In this document: positions 1 through 9,579 of the stretch, piece by piece
Layout of the letters: each line of letters begins with the position of its first letter
Numbering within the stretch: the first letter of the stretch is position 1
NCBI RefSeq assembly: GCF_052857255.1
Contig: NC_135507.1
Span: forward strand, 76,131,850-76,195,849
DNA from: Amblyomma americanum
Taxonomy: Eukaryota > Arthropoda > Arachnida > Ixodida > Ixodidae
Reading direction: 5' to 3'
DNA length: 64,000 bases
Notes under the pieces: generated by a model
The model's database searches: none
What the model was told of the DNA's origin: nothing
What the model saw: only the letters and a program-made list of their open reading frames with translations
Made by a program: the position numbers and the translations under genes

Positions 1-917
1 GCGCGCGTGTGTTCATGCAGTGCCGATGCACTGTCTGTCCGAGGCACTCGACTAGAGCCGCGCAGTATTTTCCAGCTCAATGCCATCATGGTGTCAATAA
101 AGTGAAATTACATATGTTCAAACCATCTCAAATTTGCACTACATTCTTGAAAGACGTTTAAACCTAGCACGTATGTGTGTTCTACAGTGTAAAACGCACG
201 CTGACAACGCTGGCCGTGACATACGACCGAGCCCCAAGTGAAGCCGGTAGTTCGTCGCTGATGTAGGTGCTCTGAACAGTGCTATAGGCGCAGAATATTC
301 CCGCGGCACCGATTAATACTGGGGTTCCGAATAATATAGGATATCGGTCCTGTTTCCCAATCCCGGTCTCTGAACCCGCGGTCAAACATGCACATATTTT
401 TCAGATAGAACGGCAAAAATCAGAGAATCACATCAAATGAAACAGTGTACATAGTCGCGGGAGTTTGAATAAATTCGATACCGAAGATGAAAGTTCACAC
501 CAACAAGTAACAACGCTAAAGATCATTTAATCTCTACTAGATCATTCATCACACCTTCACCCATCATTGATGCCTTGGGGCAATAAATTTCGCTTAAAAA
601 AAGCGCAACTGTGCAAGCCATTAAAACGAAGCTGTAACCAAGCAAAACCGAATGCACATGAAAGATGGAGCAAATACAAGACAATACACAAACAAGGGTA
701 CTTGTAAATTTGCTAGGGTGTACGTGGCTGTCTAAACAGATAAAAAAAAGAACCCAGCGGAACACTTTCATTAACACGTCTTGGTTAGGTAGTACGTAAA
801 CTTCGCTCTTGGGCTCTTTCTCTACGAGAGTGGCATATGCGATGCGACGCAGCTTTGGAAGGCCCGTGCGAAAACCCGATGATCATGAAGGAATTTAGAA
901 AAGGCCGTGACTTATCC
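1..917. other. 5' stretch without a supported gene
   Basis: I see no gene, RNA or recognisable mobile element here. Short open frames exist on both strands but have no recognisable domain, and the sequence is of mixed composition with stops in all frames. Confidence 0.5.
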
Positions 918-1200
918 GCCACGGTGGCTCAGTGGTTAGGGCGCTCGGCTACTGACACGTACTCGGGTTCGAACCCGACCGCGGCAGCCGCGTTTCGATG
1001 GGGGCGAAACGCAAAAGCGCCCGTCTGCTGTGCGATGTGAGTGCACGTTAAAGATCCCCAGGTGGTCGAAATTATCCCGGAGCCCTCCACTGTGGCTCAT
1101 ATTTCTTCCTTTCATCTCTCAGTCGCTCCTTTATACCTTCCCTTACGGCGCTGTTCAGGTGTCCGTCGAGATGCGAGACAGATACTGCTCCATTTCCTTT
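918..1200 (+). repeat. tRNA-derived SINE (tick Ruka-like), copy 1
   Basis: A tRNA-like head carries an A box (TGGCTCAGTGG, 925-935) and a B box (GGTTCGAACCC, 966-976), the internal RNA polymerase III promoter. The body holds the family motif CCCAGGTGGTCGAAATTAT and the tail ends with TCCATTTCCTTT at an (AAT)n run. The same body recurs at 1.2-1.5, 3.4, 16.3, 17.1, 22.1 and 57.1 kb. Ruka SINEs are described from ixodid ticks; the family name is my recognition and not a search result. Confidence 0.85.
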
Positions 1201-1218
1201 AATAATAATAATAATAAT

Positions 1219-1519
1219 TGTTTTTCTGGGGAAAGGAAATGGCGCAGTATCTGTCTCTATATCGTTGGACACCTGAACCGCGCCGTAAGGGAAGGGATAA
1301 AGGAGGGAGTGAAAGAGTAAAGGAAGAATGAGGTCCCGTAGTGGAGGGCTCCGGAATAATTTCGACCGCCTGGGGATCTTTAACGTGCACTGACATCGCA
1401 CAGCACACGGGCGCCTTAGCGTTTTTCCTCCATAAAAACGCAGCCGCCGCGGTCGGGTTCGAACCCGGGAACTCCGGATCAGTACTCGAGCGCCCTAACC
1501 ACTGAGCCACCGCGGCGGG
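1219..1519 (-). repeat. tRNA-derived SINE (tick Ruka-like), copy 2, inverted
   Basis: On the minus strand this is the same SINE as copy 1, with the head at 1519 (A box 1499-1509, B box 1455-1466) and the tail at 1219. It lies tail to tail with copy 1, separated only by an (AAT)n run, so a transcript through both could fold into a long duplex. Immediately beyond its head, 1521-1555 resembles the tail of a further plus-strand SINE, suggesting that copy 2 sits next to an older remnant. Confidence 0.85.
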
Positions 1520-1555
1520 GCCATTTCCTTTCCCCAAAAACCAATTTTCAATTTT

Positions 1556-2660
1556 TGCCCCACTCCATTTTGTAGTCAACATAGTGCTGTGCGCGCGTTT
1601 TTATTGCTCTATCATGAACTAATCACGCGCGCAACCTGGACACATCTTATTGTGTAGTTTGTGTATATTGCCTCTCCTCCTATCCTCTCTTCCTGTCCCC
1701 TCCCCTCTTTCATTTCATTTCTCTATTCTGCCTGCTATCCTTTTTATTTCGGCTACCCCAGCTCAGGTGCTTCAGTATCGATCGCAGATGCTTGGGGCTA
1801 GCAAAATCTTTTCCTTCCTTATTATTATTTTAATAAAAACCACTTACTACTACTACTGCAGTTTTTTGACTAAAGGAACGGCGGATGATAGGGCCCATCT
1901 TTTTACAGTGTTACGTCGGCCAACACCACGTAGCAGATTCATGGCATTGGTGGATGACTATAATCAGTTTTGGTCCAGAAAGAAATGACCAAGCTCAAAA
2001 AATTTTGATAGCGAAAAGGGAGGTATCCGCGACTGCGCCTTCTTGAACTGCTGTTATTGGACGGATGAAAATATACCTCCTGACGAGCTGCCTGAAAATT
2101 GTTTCGATACTAACAGCTTTTCTTTTTGGTCTCAAAAATTTATTCGTTTTTATAAAGTTTGTAAAAAAATTTGCCCGGGGAGCAGTATTTGACTAACTTT
2201 ACCGGTCTTTACCTCAACGAAATGAAAGGAGCTAGAACCGCCGAAATTCTGACGCGTTCTAGGCAAAGTTATAAGTTTAATTGTATTAAGTTCATCGAGA
2301 TATATTTTACAGATAAACAAATAAGGGTGCGAGAACCGTAGGAAAACAGAAGTAGTTGGAGTGAAAATCAAAATAAATTTCGATTTTTTATATTCTCTTC
2401 ATGTATTACATTTAGGTTGATATGAATATCCAGAAGCATTAAAATTACGTTGCACAATAGTGACTGAATGAATATTTAACTTCATGGTTTTCTAGACGAA
2501 AAGTGTCTGAAAAGATAATAGCAAACTACTAATACTCGAAAAACGAGGGACACGCTCGAAAATAAAGCACACAGGTTTGGTTGCAACCTGTCAGCTGTGC
2601 ACCCTTCCCCCTCCCCCCTCTTTGACGCACCGTAGTGATTCTCGACGTCACCCTTTATTT
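1556..2660. other. intergenic, low-complexity rich
   Basis: There is a pyrimidine-rich block (about 1670-1745), short (TAT)n and (CTA)n runs near 1818-1860, and AT-rich sequence to 2560. I can support no gene and no bounded element. Confidence 0.4.
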
Positions 2661-2666
2661 CATGTT

Positions 2667-3166
2667 TTAAAGCGAAAGCTTTACTACACCAGCCAGCGAG
2701 CTATTTCGGCTCGTCGCGCACTTCAGCCATATGCCATGGCCGACGAACGACCTTGAGCCGCCGTTGCCTAGCAACGCCTCGGCCGCGCTCCGACAGATGC
2801 GACGCCATCGAGCCGCTGCCGTCGCCACTCGCACCGCCAGATGTGCTCCGCTGGAGTAGAGGGAGAGGAGGTGTCACCTCGCGGCGGGTATATATATATA
2901 TATATGCGCTTCGCCTCAGTGTATTGTATTTATGGAGAGAACGACAGAACGAATCGAGTAAGAGGCAACGTGCTCAAGACTCCAGAAGAACGCGAACACG
3001 CCGTACGACTCGAGAAGCATCTAATGAAGATGCGTCTAGAAGTCGTGCCATGTCCCGGAGTGACTCAACTGCGGAAGAGACGTACCGGTTTGAGTTCTCG
3101 AGAGCGTCGGAATGAGACACTGCGTAGAAGACGTGCCGAGGAAACGAAGCTTTCGCAATTCAACTA
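2667..3166 (+). repeat. possible unclassified element with short Arg/Glu-rich ORF
   Basis: The segment starts with GCGAAAGCTT and ends with the same motif in reverse (AAGCTTTCGC at 3149-3158), so it could be bounded by short inverted ends. Between them lie GC-rich sequence, a (TA)n run at 2888-2904 and an ORF (2841-3167, 108 aa). The C-terminal half of that ORF is very rich in Arg and Glu (RERRNETLRRRRAEE), a composition like the STPR-type repeats seen in some arthropod mobile-element proteins. The protein has no domain I can name, and the inverted ends contain a palindromic HindIII-like core, so they may be chance. Low confidence. Confidence 0.25.
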
Positions 3167-3393
3167 GGGTTAACCAGAGCTAAGCCACAGTGAATTTTGT
3201 TGAAAAGCGATGCTTTTTTTAGGCCTACCATACTGTGCTACCACACTGTCCTACCATACTGTCCAGCATAGATTTCAGCTGTGTTACTGGACTGCAGTTG
3301 ATTTCAAATGTATTTGACTTTACCGACGACATGAAGACAGGTCTAACCGCTTCTAAAAAGTTTGAAAAGTCGCATCCACAAAGGTGTGCGTGG

Positions 3394-3622
3394 TGCCGCA
3401 GGGGTGTCTCAGTGGTTATGACGCTCGGCTGCTGGCCCAAAAGACGCGGGTTTGATCACGGCCGCAGCGGTCGAATTTCGATGGGGGTGAAATTCTAGAG
3501 GTCCATGTACTGTGCGATGTCAGTGCACATTAAATAACCCCAGGTGGTCGAAATTTCCGGAGCCCTTCACTCCGGCATTCCTCATAGTTTCAGTCGCTTT
3601 GGGACGTTAAACCGCCCCTAAA
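3394..3622 (+). repeat. tRNA-derived SINE, copy 3 (divergent subfamily)
   Basis: A head with GTCTCAGTGGTTATGACGC and a decayed B box (GGTTTGATC) is followed by the family body motif CCAGGTGGTCGAAATTTCC. The end TCGCTTTGGGACGTTAAAC differs from the tail of copies 1 and 2 and matches the 17.1 and 57.1 kb copies, so at least two subfamilies share one head and body but differ in tail. Confidence 0.75.
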
Positions 3623-3955
3623 ACTTATTGCGCAGCCACTGAGTAGCTTACGCCGCTACCGACGTCTCAAAGTAGCTCAGGCTAGACACACTGTCTGGAT
3701 GGGGTGTAAACACTAGACCGAGTATGCTGTAAACAGCGGTGGTCTCTGGCTGGCGACTGCGTCATTTGCGATAGTCCATACATTAGGCACGTCGTGAACG
3801 ACACAGTTTAGAATGATTAGCTTTGATGTAGTAAAACTAAGACCGGACCACATTATGGACAGATAATTGGTCGCCAGGCACGATAATGATGAATCAACAT
3901 TTATTACGCCCAAAATAAATCGGTGGTGCACGCAGGCACCAGACGGGGTGGTTCC

Positions 3956-4410
3956 CTATTTACGGGACCCATATGTTTCCAGCAGCTCCTGGCCCCTGTC
4001 CGCCAGTGCGAGCTGGATCGGTAGGGCGGGGTTGGATAACAAGGTCTCCCATCGCTCAAGGGGTTGGGGGTGTTGGCGGTAAGGGGAGGTCTTGAGTTCT
4101 GTGCACTCTGCCAAGACGTGCGGCAGGGTGCCCTTTTCTCGCTTGCAAAAAGGACAGAGCATATCGTGTTCCGCAGGGTACATGCGGTTCATCAGTACGG
4201 GACGCGCAAGCGATCCCGCCTGCGTTCGACGCAGGATCGTCAGTTGTTGCGTGGTGAGTTTGGGCTGCGGCTCTGGCAGTCGCACCATTCCTCGCGGTAC
4301 ATCTGGGTAATGTCCCGAAAGCTGGTGACCGGGTGCGGTAGCTCTTCCGGCTCGTGCTCGGCCCAGATTGACATTTCTCGGGCATGGTAGTCGGCGATGA
4401 TGTTGCCAGC
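3956..4410 (-). pseudogene. LINE ORF2 C-terminal fragment (Cys-rich end)
   Basis: On the minus strand a 168-aa open frame contains KLTTQQLTILRRTQAGS followed by LCPFCKREKGTLPHVLAEC. This resembles the region after the RNase H domain in I-group LINEs, where a CxxC...H...C cluster is usual. The upstream part of the same protein (AREMSIWAEHEPEELPHPV) lies in another frame near 4310-4385, so a frameshift separates them. No endonuclease or reverse transcriptase part is nearby, so this is a 5'-truncated dead copy. Family-level assignment is by resemblance only. Confidence 0.7.
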
Positions 4411-4960
4411 TACCTGCGAAAGCGTTTAAAATTTGGAAGTTACTGCTTGCAGGACATAACAATAATCTGAAAGAAAACTTAATATTTCTGTCCGGGTGAC
4501 AAAATATAAATTTACGGTATAAAAGTGGATGGGCAGCGTTACAACAGATGTATAGATATCGGGAAATTTAAAGGGACTCCAGAGCAGGGCATAGTGCGTT
4601 GAGCATTTATGAGGACGCCACCCTCTCACATAGTGAAGCGGTGGTATCCAAAAATACAGATATCAGGAAAATTTTATTGAACCTCAGAGTCCTTACTGGC
4701 GTCATTTAACCAGACTTTGGTAATTATTGTGAGCTTAACGTCGAATATGTTGATAAAGCTGCTTAGTGCATCAGCCTTTGGCTGAAGAGTTGTAATGTCC
4801 ATAAAAAATTGGCCGTGGCTTAGCTCGGCTATGCCAGGTTATACCGCCGCTGAACAGCGGCCGGACTCCCCTTCTCGTCCCCCATGCGAAACGACTGTGA
4901 TACACCCGCTATGTCACCTCCGTATTTTATACACGCAGCTGTGCATGCGCAGTTATGCAC
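4411..4960. other. intergenic stretch
   Basis: No gene or bounded repeat is visible. The segment 4830-5280 turns GC- and CpG-rich, and the two strands carry mirror ORFs that look like composition artefacts. Confidence 0.4.
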
Positions 4961-4965
4961 ATAGC

Positions 4966-5030
4966 TAGCATGTGGTAGTGTTCCTGTATACGCTCCCGCA
5001 GGGAGCATATACAGGAACACTAGCATGTGG
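4966..5030. repeat. short hairpin flanked by 10-bp direct repeats
   Basis: Arms at 4976-4997 and 5001-5022 are reverse complements over 22 bp with one mismatch and a 3-nt loop (GCA). The flanks TAGCATGTGG (4966-4975 and 5021-5030) form a 10-bp direct repeat overlapping the arm ends by TA. It could be a very small foldback element with its target duplication, or a structured RNA/cruciform site. Confidence 0.7.
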
Positions 5031-5774
5031 AATCCACGTGTGTCATGCGCGGCCCCAGCGGCGAAGGCCGGCCAGCTCCTCCTCTCCGGTTGCAGCGCAT
5101 GCGCACAACCGCTCTTCCACGTGACGTTGTGCGCGGCGTCGGCGGTAGAGTCGGCGCGCGGCCGCAGTAACGTCACGCGCAGCGCACCTGCTGCTTTTCT
5201 TCGGCCGCCGCGCATGCGCGCAACTGGCTTCTCCAGAAAACAGCGAAATTCTCGACTGGTAGCGAAGTGTAGCTCTCGCTAAAAAAGAAATAGATGTGAC
5301 TGTGGTTGTGAGAATGACCTAGACGAAAGTTGCTAGGGCTTATGTTGTCTCATATTCTCGTTTTCCTTATGAAGCAAATTGCTCTTCTCCCCAATTTTTT
5401 ATAATTCATCCCGAAGTTGTTATGAAACATGTTCAGATTTCTCACATTCCAGATGTTTTCGGGTGGAGCAAGTTCGAAAGGACGATACTAACACCACATC
5501 CTTAGCAATTTTCGCTGACCGTAAGAACTGTCTCTAGATCATTAAAATAGGAAAATCTGACAACTACGGGCCTTTTATTTTCTCCTTGACACTGCCCAAG
5601 CCTATTTGCACGCACGATGTCGCGAGGCTGAATGAAACTTTTCAATCGCGAGGAGCAAAAGTCAACGTCCTTTTCTTCTGACCGCACCCATGTCCGGCCT
5701 CTAGCGTCAGTAAACCCAAGAAACACCAAATTTTATCGGCACACCCTATCTTCAGCATCGTCAAGGCGAATCGT

Positions 5775-6040
5775 TCCTTATAAAAATGGCCTCTAGACAG
5801 TCTATGGGTTTTTATAGACGCCGTTGCCTTCCCATAGATATTTCATTTTGTCTATTCATAGTGTATAGACTGTCTATAGACAAAATTTAACTAAAAATGT
5901 CTGCCCATAAATCAATAGACTGTCTATAGGATTTGTATAGCTTTTTGACTGATTTCCAAGGTTTGTCTATAGAGAGTCTAGACTTTATAGACATAATTCT
6001 ATGGACAGTCTAGACTGTCTAAAGAAATTTTTGTAAGGGG
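5775..6040. mobile_element. MITE-like element with TCTATAGAC motifs
   Basis: The ends are inverted: CCTTATAAAAATGG at 5776 matches the reverse complement of the right end (CCCTTACAAAAATTT), and both continue into TAGACAGTCTA. The interior is filled with direct and inverted copies of TAGACTGTCTATAGAC, so the whole unit can fold back. There is no coding capacity. The superfamily is not determined and no clear target duplication is visible. Confidence 0.7.
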
Positions 6041-6248
6041 TAAAAGCAGCTGTTTGCTTCGAGTTGCTCGCCGAGAGCTGCTGAGCAAAGCCGACGTCTC
6101 TCTCGATTGAATTTTATCTGCATGAACTCGTATCACCAGGAAGAAACGAAAATAAGATTGAGGGCAAAACTTTTACAGCGATCGCTGTTAGGCGCCCGTC
6201 CTGGGTTTCGCGTCGTAGTCGGCGTTGGTGTCGTCGCCGTCAGCGTAA

Positions 6249-6271
6249 AGCCTATTTCACATGCAAGCGAA
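6249..6271 (+). repeat. Harbinger left TIR with TAA target duplication
   Basis: The TIR shares TTCACATGCAAGCGAA with the right end, and TAA at 6246-6248 immediately precedes it. The first bases differ between the two ends, which indicates age. Confidence 0.8.
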
Positions 6272-6451
6272 CCGCTCGCGAATTCCGCCGCCGCGGCTGG
6301 AGCGGCGAGGTTAAAATTTTGTCGGCGGCGACGCGGCAGCACCGCATCTCAAACAATGACGGCCCGGCGTTGCCACGTGACCAGTAGAGTCCTCGTGCAA
6401 GAAAGCATGCTCGTAGACCGCTGTTTGTGTGCTGCACTTGCAACCGTGAAC

Positions 6452-7900
6452 ATGCCACGCGAACTGTTCAATGAACTGCTAATTGCAGATCTAGAGGTTT
6501 CAAAGCGGCCACTACTGTGGGATAACTTTCGGAACCCGGCTTGCAAGGAAGCGCTTTGGGAAGAAGTTAGAGACGCCCTGCGCAAGAACTACGCCACCGG
6601 TAAGCAAAAACACAAGTCGTAGAGAACTCTTGGATTGCGAGTTTTTTTTACGGCGCAGTTTCTTGAAGTGCATGACGCTGCGTGTGCTTTGTCGTAACAA
6701 ATTGTTCTCGCCACTCTGAGGCGGCGGAGCTTGTCGGAAACTCGGGTTTTTGTCGCCGCGCAGACCGCACCTGTGCGAGTGCAATGATTCGCGCACGCTC
6801 TTCGTAGCGTTTTTACGAGCACGGATTTTCTATGCGTATTTGAGACGAATAAGCATATAAGTATGTATTGTACTGGGCCACGCACACGTTACTGTAGGCT
6901 CCTCAGAATTAAATTATTTTTTCCTAGTGCGCGCGGATGTTCTGTGCAGTCGAGATGTACTAGTATTGTTTTCTTTACGTAGCCGTGAGAAAAAACCTGG
7001 CATTCGTTTGTAGCCTTTTAGTCAGTCGTGGAATGTAATTTAATGCACTGCCTGCCTGTTTTTATATGCAACTCTATGACGCGTTTGCAAACGAGAGTCG
7101 GCCCTTTCGAGTTCGCACAGGCTGCAATATCTGCATGTTCATGCACGATTTTGACACTTTTATGTGCACTCATAATTCGTTATTTTCTATTTTGATTAAC
7201 ATCACGCTGCGTGCTGCTCCCGATATCAGTGACCACGGAAGAGGTAATGAATCGGTGGAAAAATTTGAGACGCACTTTGAGAAAAAAGATGAGGCCGACA
7301 GTAAGAGGAGTGGGACAGCAGCTGGCATCAAATCTTCATCGCCATACATGCAGCAAATGGAGTTCCTCAGGGACACCGTTGAAACTAGACGGTAAGCAAT
7401 GAGTAGTATAAATGTAAAAAAGATTTAACAGTTTGCGTAAATTACACCCAGGAGCTTCTGCAACCTGGCGCCAACCGATTTGTCGGTTGGCAGTGCAGAG
7501 CTGCTCATGGCCAGCCCTGTGGCAAACGTAAAGAAGCCAGAGGCGCCTCTGGACAAGCTTGAGGCTATATTTCAAGGGCCAGGCTGCACAGAGGGCAGTG
7601 AAGCCGGGCTGCCTCCAGCGGCAACCCCAAGCAAACTGCTGTTCCCTCAAGGGGAATAAAACGGCAGAAAAAGCGGCAAGCCGTTCAGGATACAGAGCAA
7701 GACCTACACTCTGTGAGAAATGCCATTACGGCCCGCAGGCCTATGGACGCCTAAAGTCACTTATCTCTCAAGCCACAAATGGATGCTACTCCACCACAAA
7801 TGCTCATGCATTTAAAAATGGAGCTGCTGCATGTGTGCAAACTATATAGTCAAGAGCAATGCCCAACTGACATGGTTGCGAGAGCACCAAGTGATGAGTA
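6452..7900 (+). pseudogene. MADF-domain partner gene of Harbinger (split, frameshifted)
   Basis: The likely product is the DNA-binding accessory protein that Harbinger elements encode beside the nuclease. Exon 1 (6452-6599) starts at MPRELFNELL and encodes the first half of a MADF domain (RPLLWDN, ALWEEVRDAL). A GTAAGC donor follows at 6600. Exon 2 (7230-7391, acceptor ATATCAG) completes it with EEVMNRWKNLRRTLRKK and, after a frame change in a run of six A, SPYMQQMEFL. A second GTAAGC donor is at 7392. A further region (about 7450-7900) reads MASPVANVKKPEAPLDKLEA, then in shifted frames KRQKKRQAVQDTEQ and a short C-terminal segment ending in APSDE and a stop. At least two frame changes make it a pseudogene, unless the homopolymer is an assembly error. 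The upstream ATG at 6107 lies outside the transposon and is not preferred. Confidence 0.75.
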
Positions 7901-7902
7901 AA

Positions 7903-9490
7903 GTGAACTAGAAAACTGTACTAGAAAGGGTGCCAGAAAAGTGCACTAGAAAACTACAGGCCTATTTCTGTAACAAGCATATGTTGCAAAACAATAGAAC
8001 ATTATATATATCGCTATGATGAAACACCTTCAAAGCAATTTCTTTTCGAATGTGCAACATGGATTCAGGCCTGGCTTGTTATGTACGACTCAACTGGTAG
8101 AGTTCTCCCATAATCTATTTTACTCTTTCCAGCTTGAATTTCAGGTAGACTGCATATTTTTGGATTTCCGGAAAGCTTTTGACACCGTTTCTCATGCGTT
8201 GCAGTTACATAAGTTATCTTGTCTCGGTATACACCCTACAATAGTAGATTGGATTAGAAATTACTTGTCTGGGCGAACACAGCATGTTTGAATAAACAGC
8301 ACTAAATCAACACCTGTCACCGTAACCTCTGGCGTGCCCCAGGGGTGTTTTGTGGCCTTTGCTATATTTAGTCTTTATAAATGACATTGTCCAAAATCTA
8401 GAATGTAAAGTGAGGTTATATGCTGATGATTGTGCCATATACAGGAATGTAGAAAATCATTGTGATGTTAGTAGTTTGCAGAAAGATGTAAACAAAACTC
8501 ATGCTTGGTGCACTAAGTGGGGTACGTCTTTGAACAATGCTAAATGTCAACTTGTGTCATTCACTCGTAAACGCTTTCCTGTGAGATCAGTGTATAAACT
8601 GGACGGACTACTTGAAAATGTCCAACATTACAAATAAGCCGGCACCTATTTCTCAGAAAATTTAACATGAAACAGACACATTAAATATTTAACCTTAAAG
8701 TCATCTCGTATGCTAAACCTCGTTAGACGTAATTTTTATAAAGCCCAGAAAGTAAGCTTTACATTACAAATGTTCCTCCGGTTCTCAAATACGCTTGCAA
8801 GGTATGAGACCCCCAAAAGCTCTAATCTTATAGAAAAGCTTGAACGCGTCCAAAACTGCGCTGCAAGATTGGTTTCTGGTAGTCATAACTTCCACAGCAG
8901 TATTACAGTAAAAGGAAACCTTGGTTGGAAACACTAGCACACCGCCAATTAACCGCAAAGTTAGAACTTTTTTTCCAAATTTACTCTGTCTTCACAGGAA
9001 TAACTAAGAACTTGTAATTTTCCCTCCGCACTTCATCTCTAAACGATGTGATCACGAGCTGAAAGTTCTCGAAATGCGCTGTGGTACTGATGTCTACCGT
9101 AATTCATTTTTTCCGCATGCTTCCGCACACTGGAATAGGCTTCCCAAGAGCATTGGTGAATGTAAAACGCATTCCGAGTTTCTGTCTTTATTGTCACGCA
9201 GTCTGCCGTAGATTAAAATCATCTCGTTTACTTCATATCTTTTGACTGACATTGCACTTCATGCGATAGTGTACCCTTTCCATTTCTGTGTTGCAAACTT
9301 TGCACCGCAGTTCACTGAAGACCGTTTGCCGTCGAGATGACTCATCGACTAATATTTTGTTATTTTCTTGCTTTTACCACCTGTGCTTAGCTGCTTTAAG
9401 ATTTTGTCACATGTTCATTTTCCTCCAATTGTCCTCCCCCTGCAATAATGCCCTTAGGATGCTGCAGGTACTTGTGTAAATAAAAATAAA
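7903..9490 (+). pseudogene. 5'-truncated CR1/L2-like LINE inside Harbinger
   Basis: Reverse transcriptase motifs appear in order across frames: NYRPISVTS (about 7950), QHGFRPGLLCTTQL (8046), FLDFRKAFDTVSH (8155), VTSGVPQG (about 8320), VFINDI and YADDCAIY (8418), ERVQNCAARLVSG (about 8850) and HWNRLPKSI (about 9130). The order and the QNRAAR-like and WNxLP motifs are those of a CR1/L2/Jockey-type ORF2, also seen in the copies at 40-43 and 56 kb. The endonuclease and the start of RT are missing, and stops and frameshifts are frequent. A tail of TAAATAAAAATAAAT ends it near 9490. It inserted just after the end of the MADF reading frame. Confidence 0.8.
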
Positions 9491-9579
9491 TATTAAGTAT
9501 ATTTTAGTAAATGTTTATTTTCATGTCACACTTGCTGCACCACACACACGCACACATAGGCGACATAATAGCATTGTAT

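Noticed and set aside
6107..6451. Upstream ATG extending the MADF frame
   Set aside because: It begins outside the transposon boundary and adds low-complexity residues; the ATG at 6452 fits the domain start.
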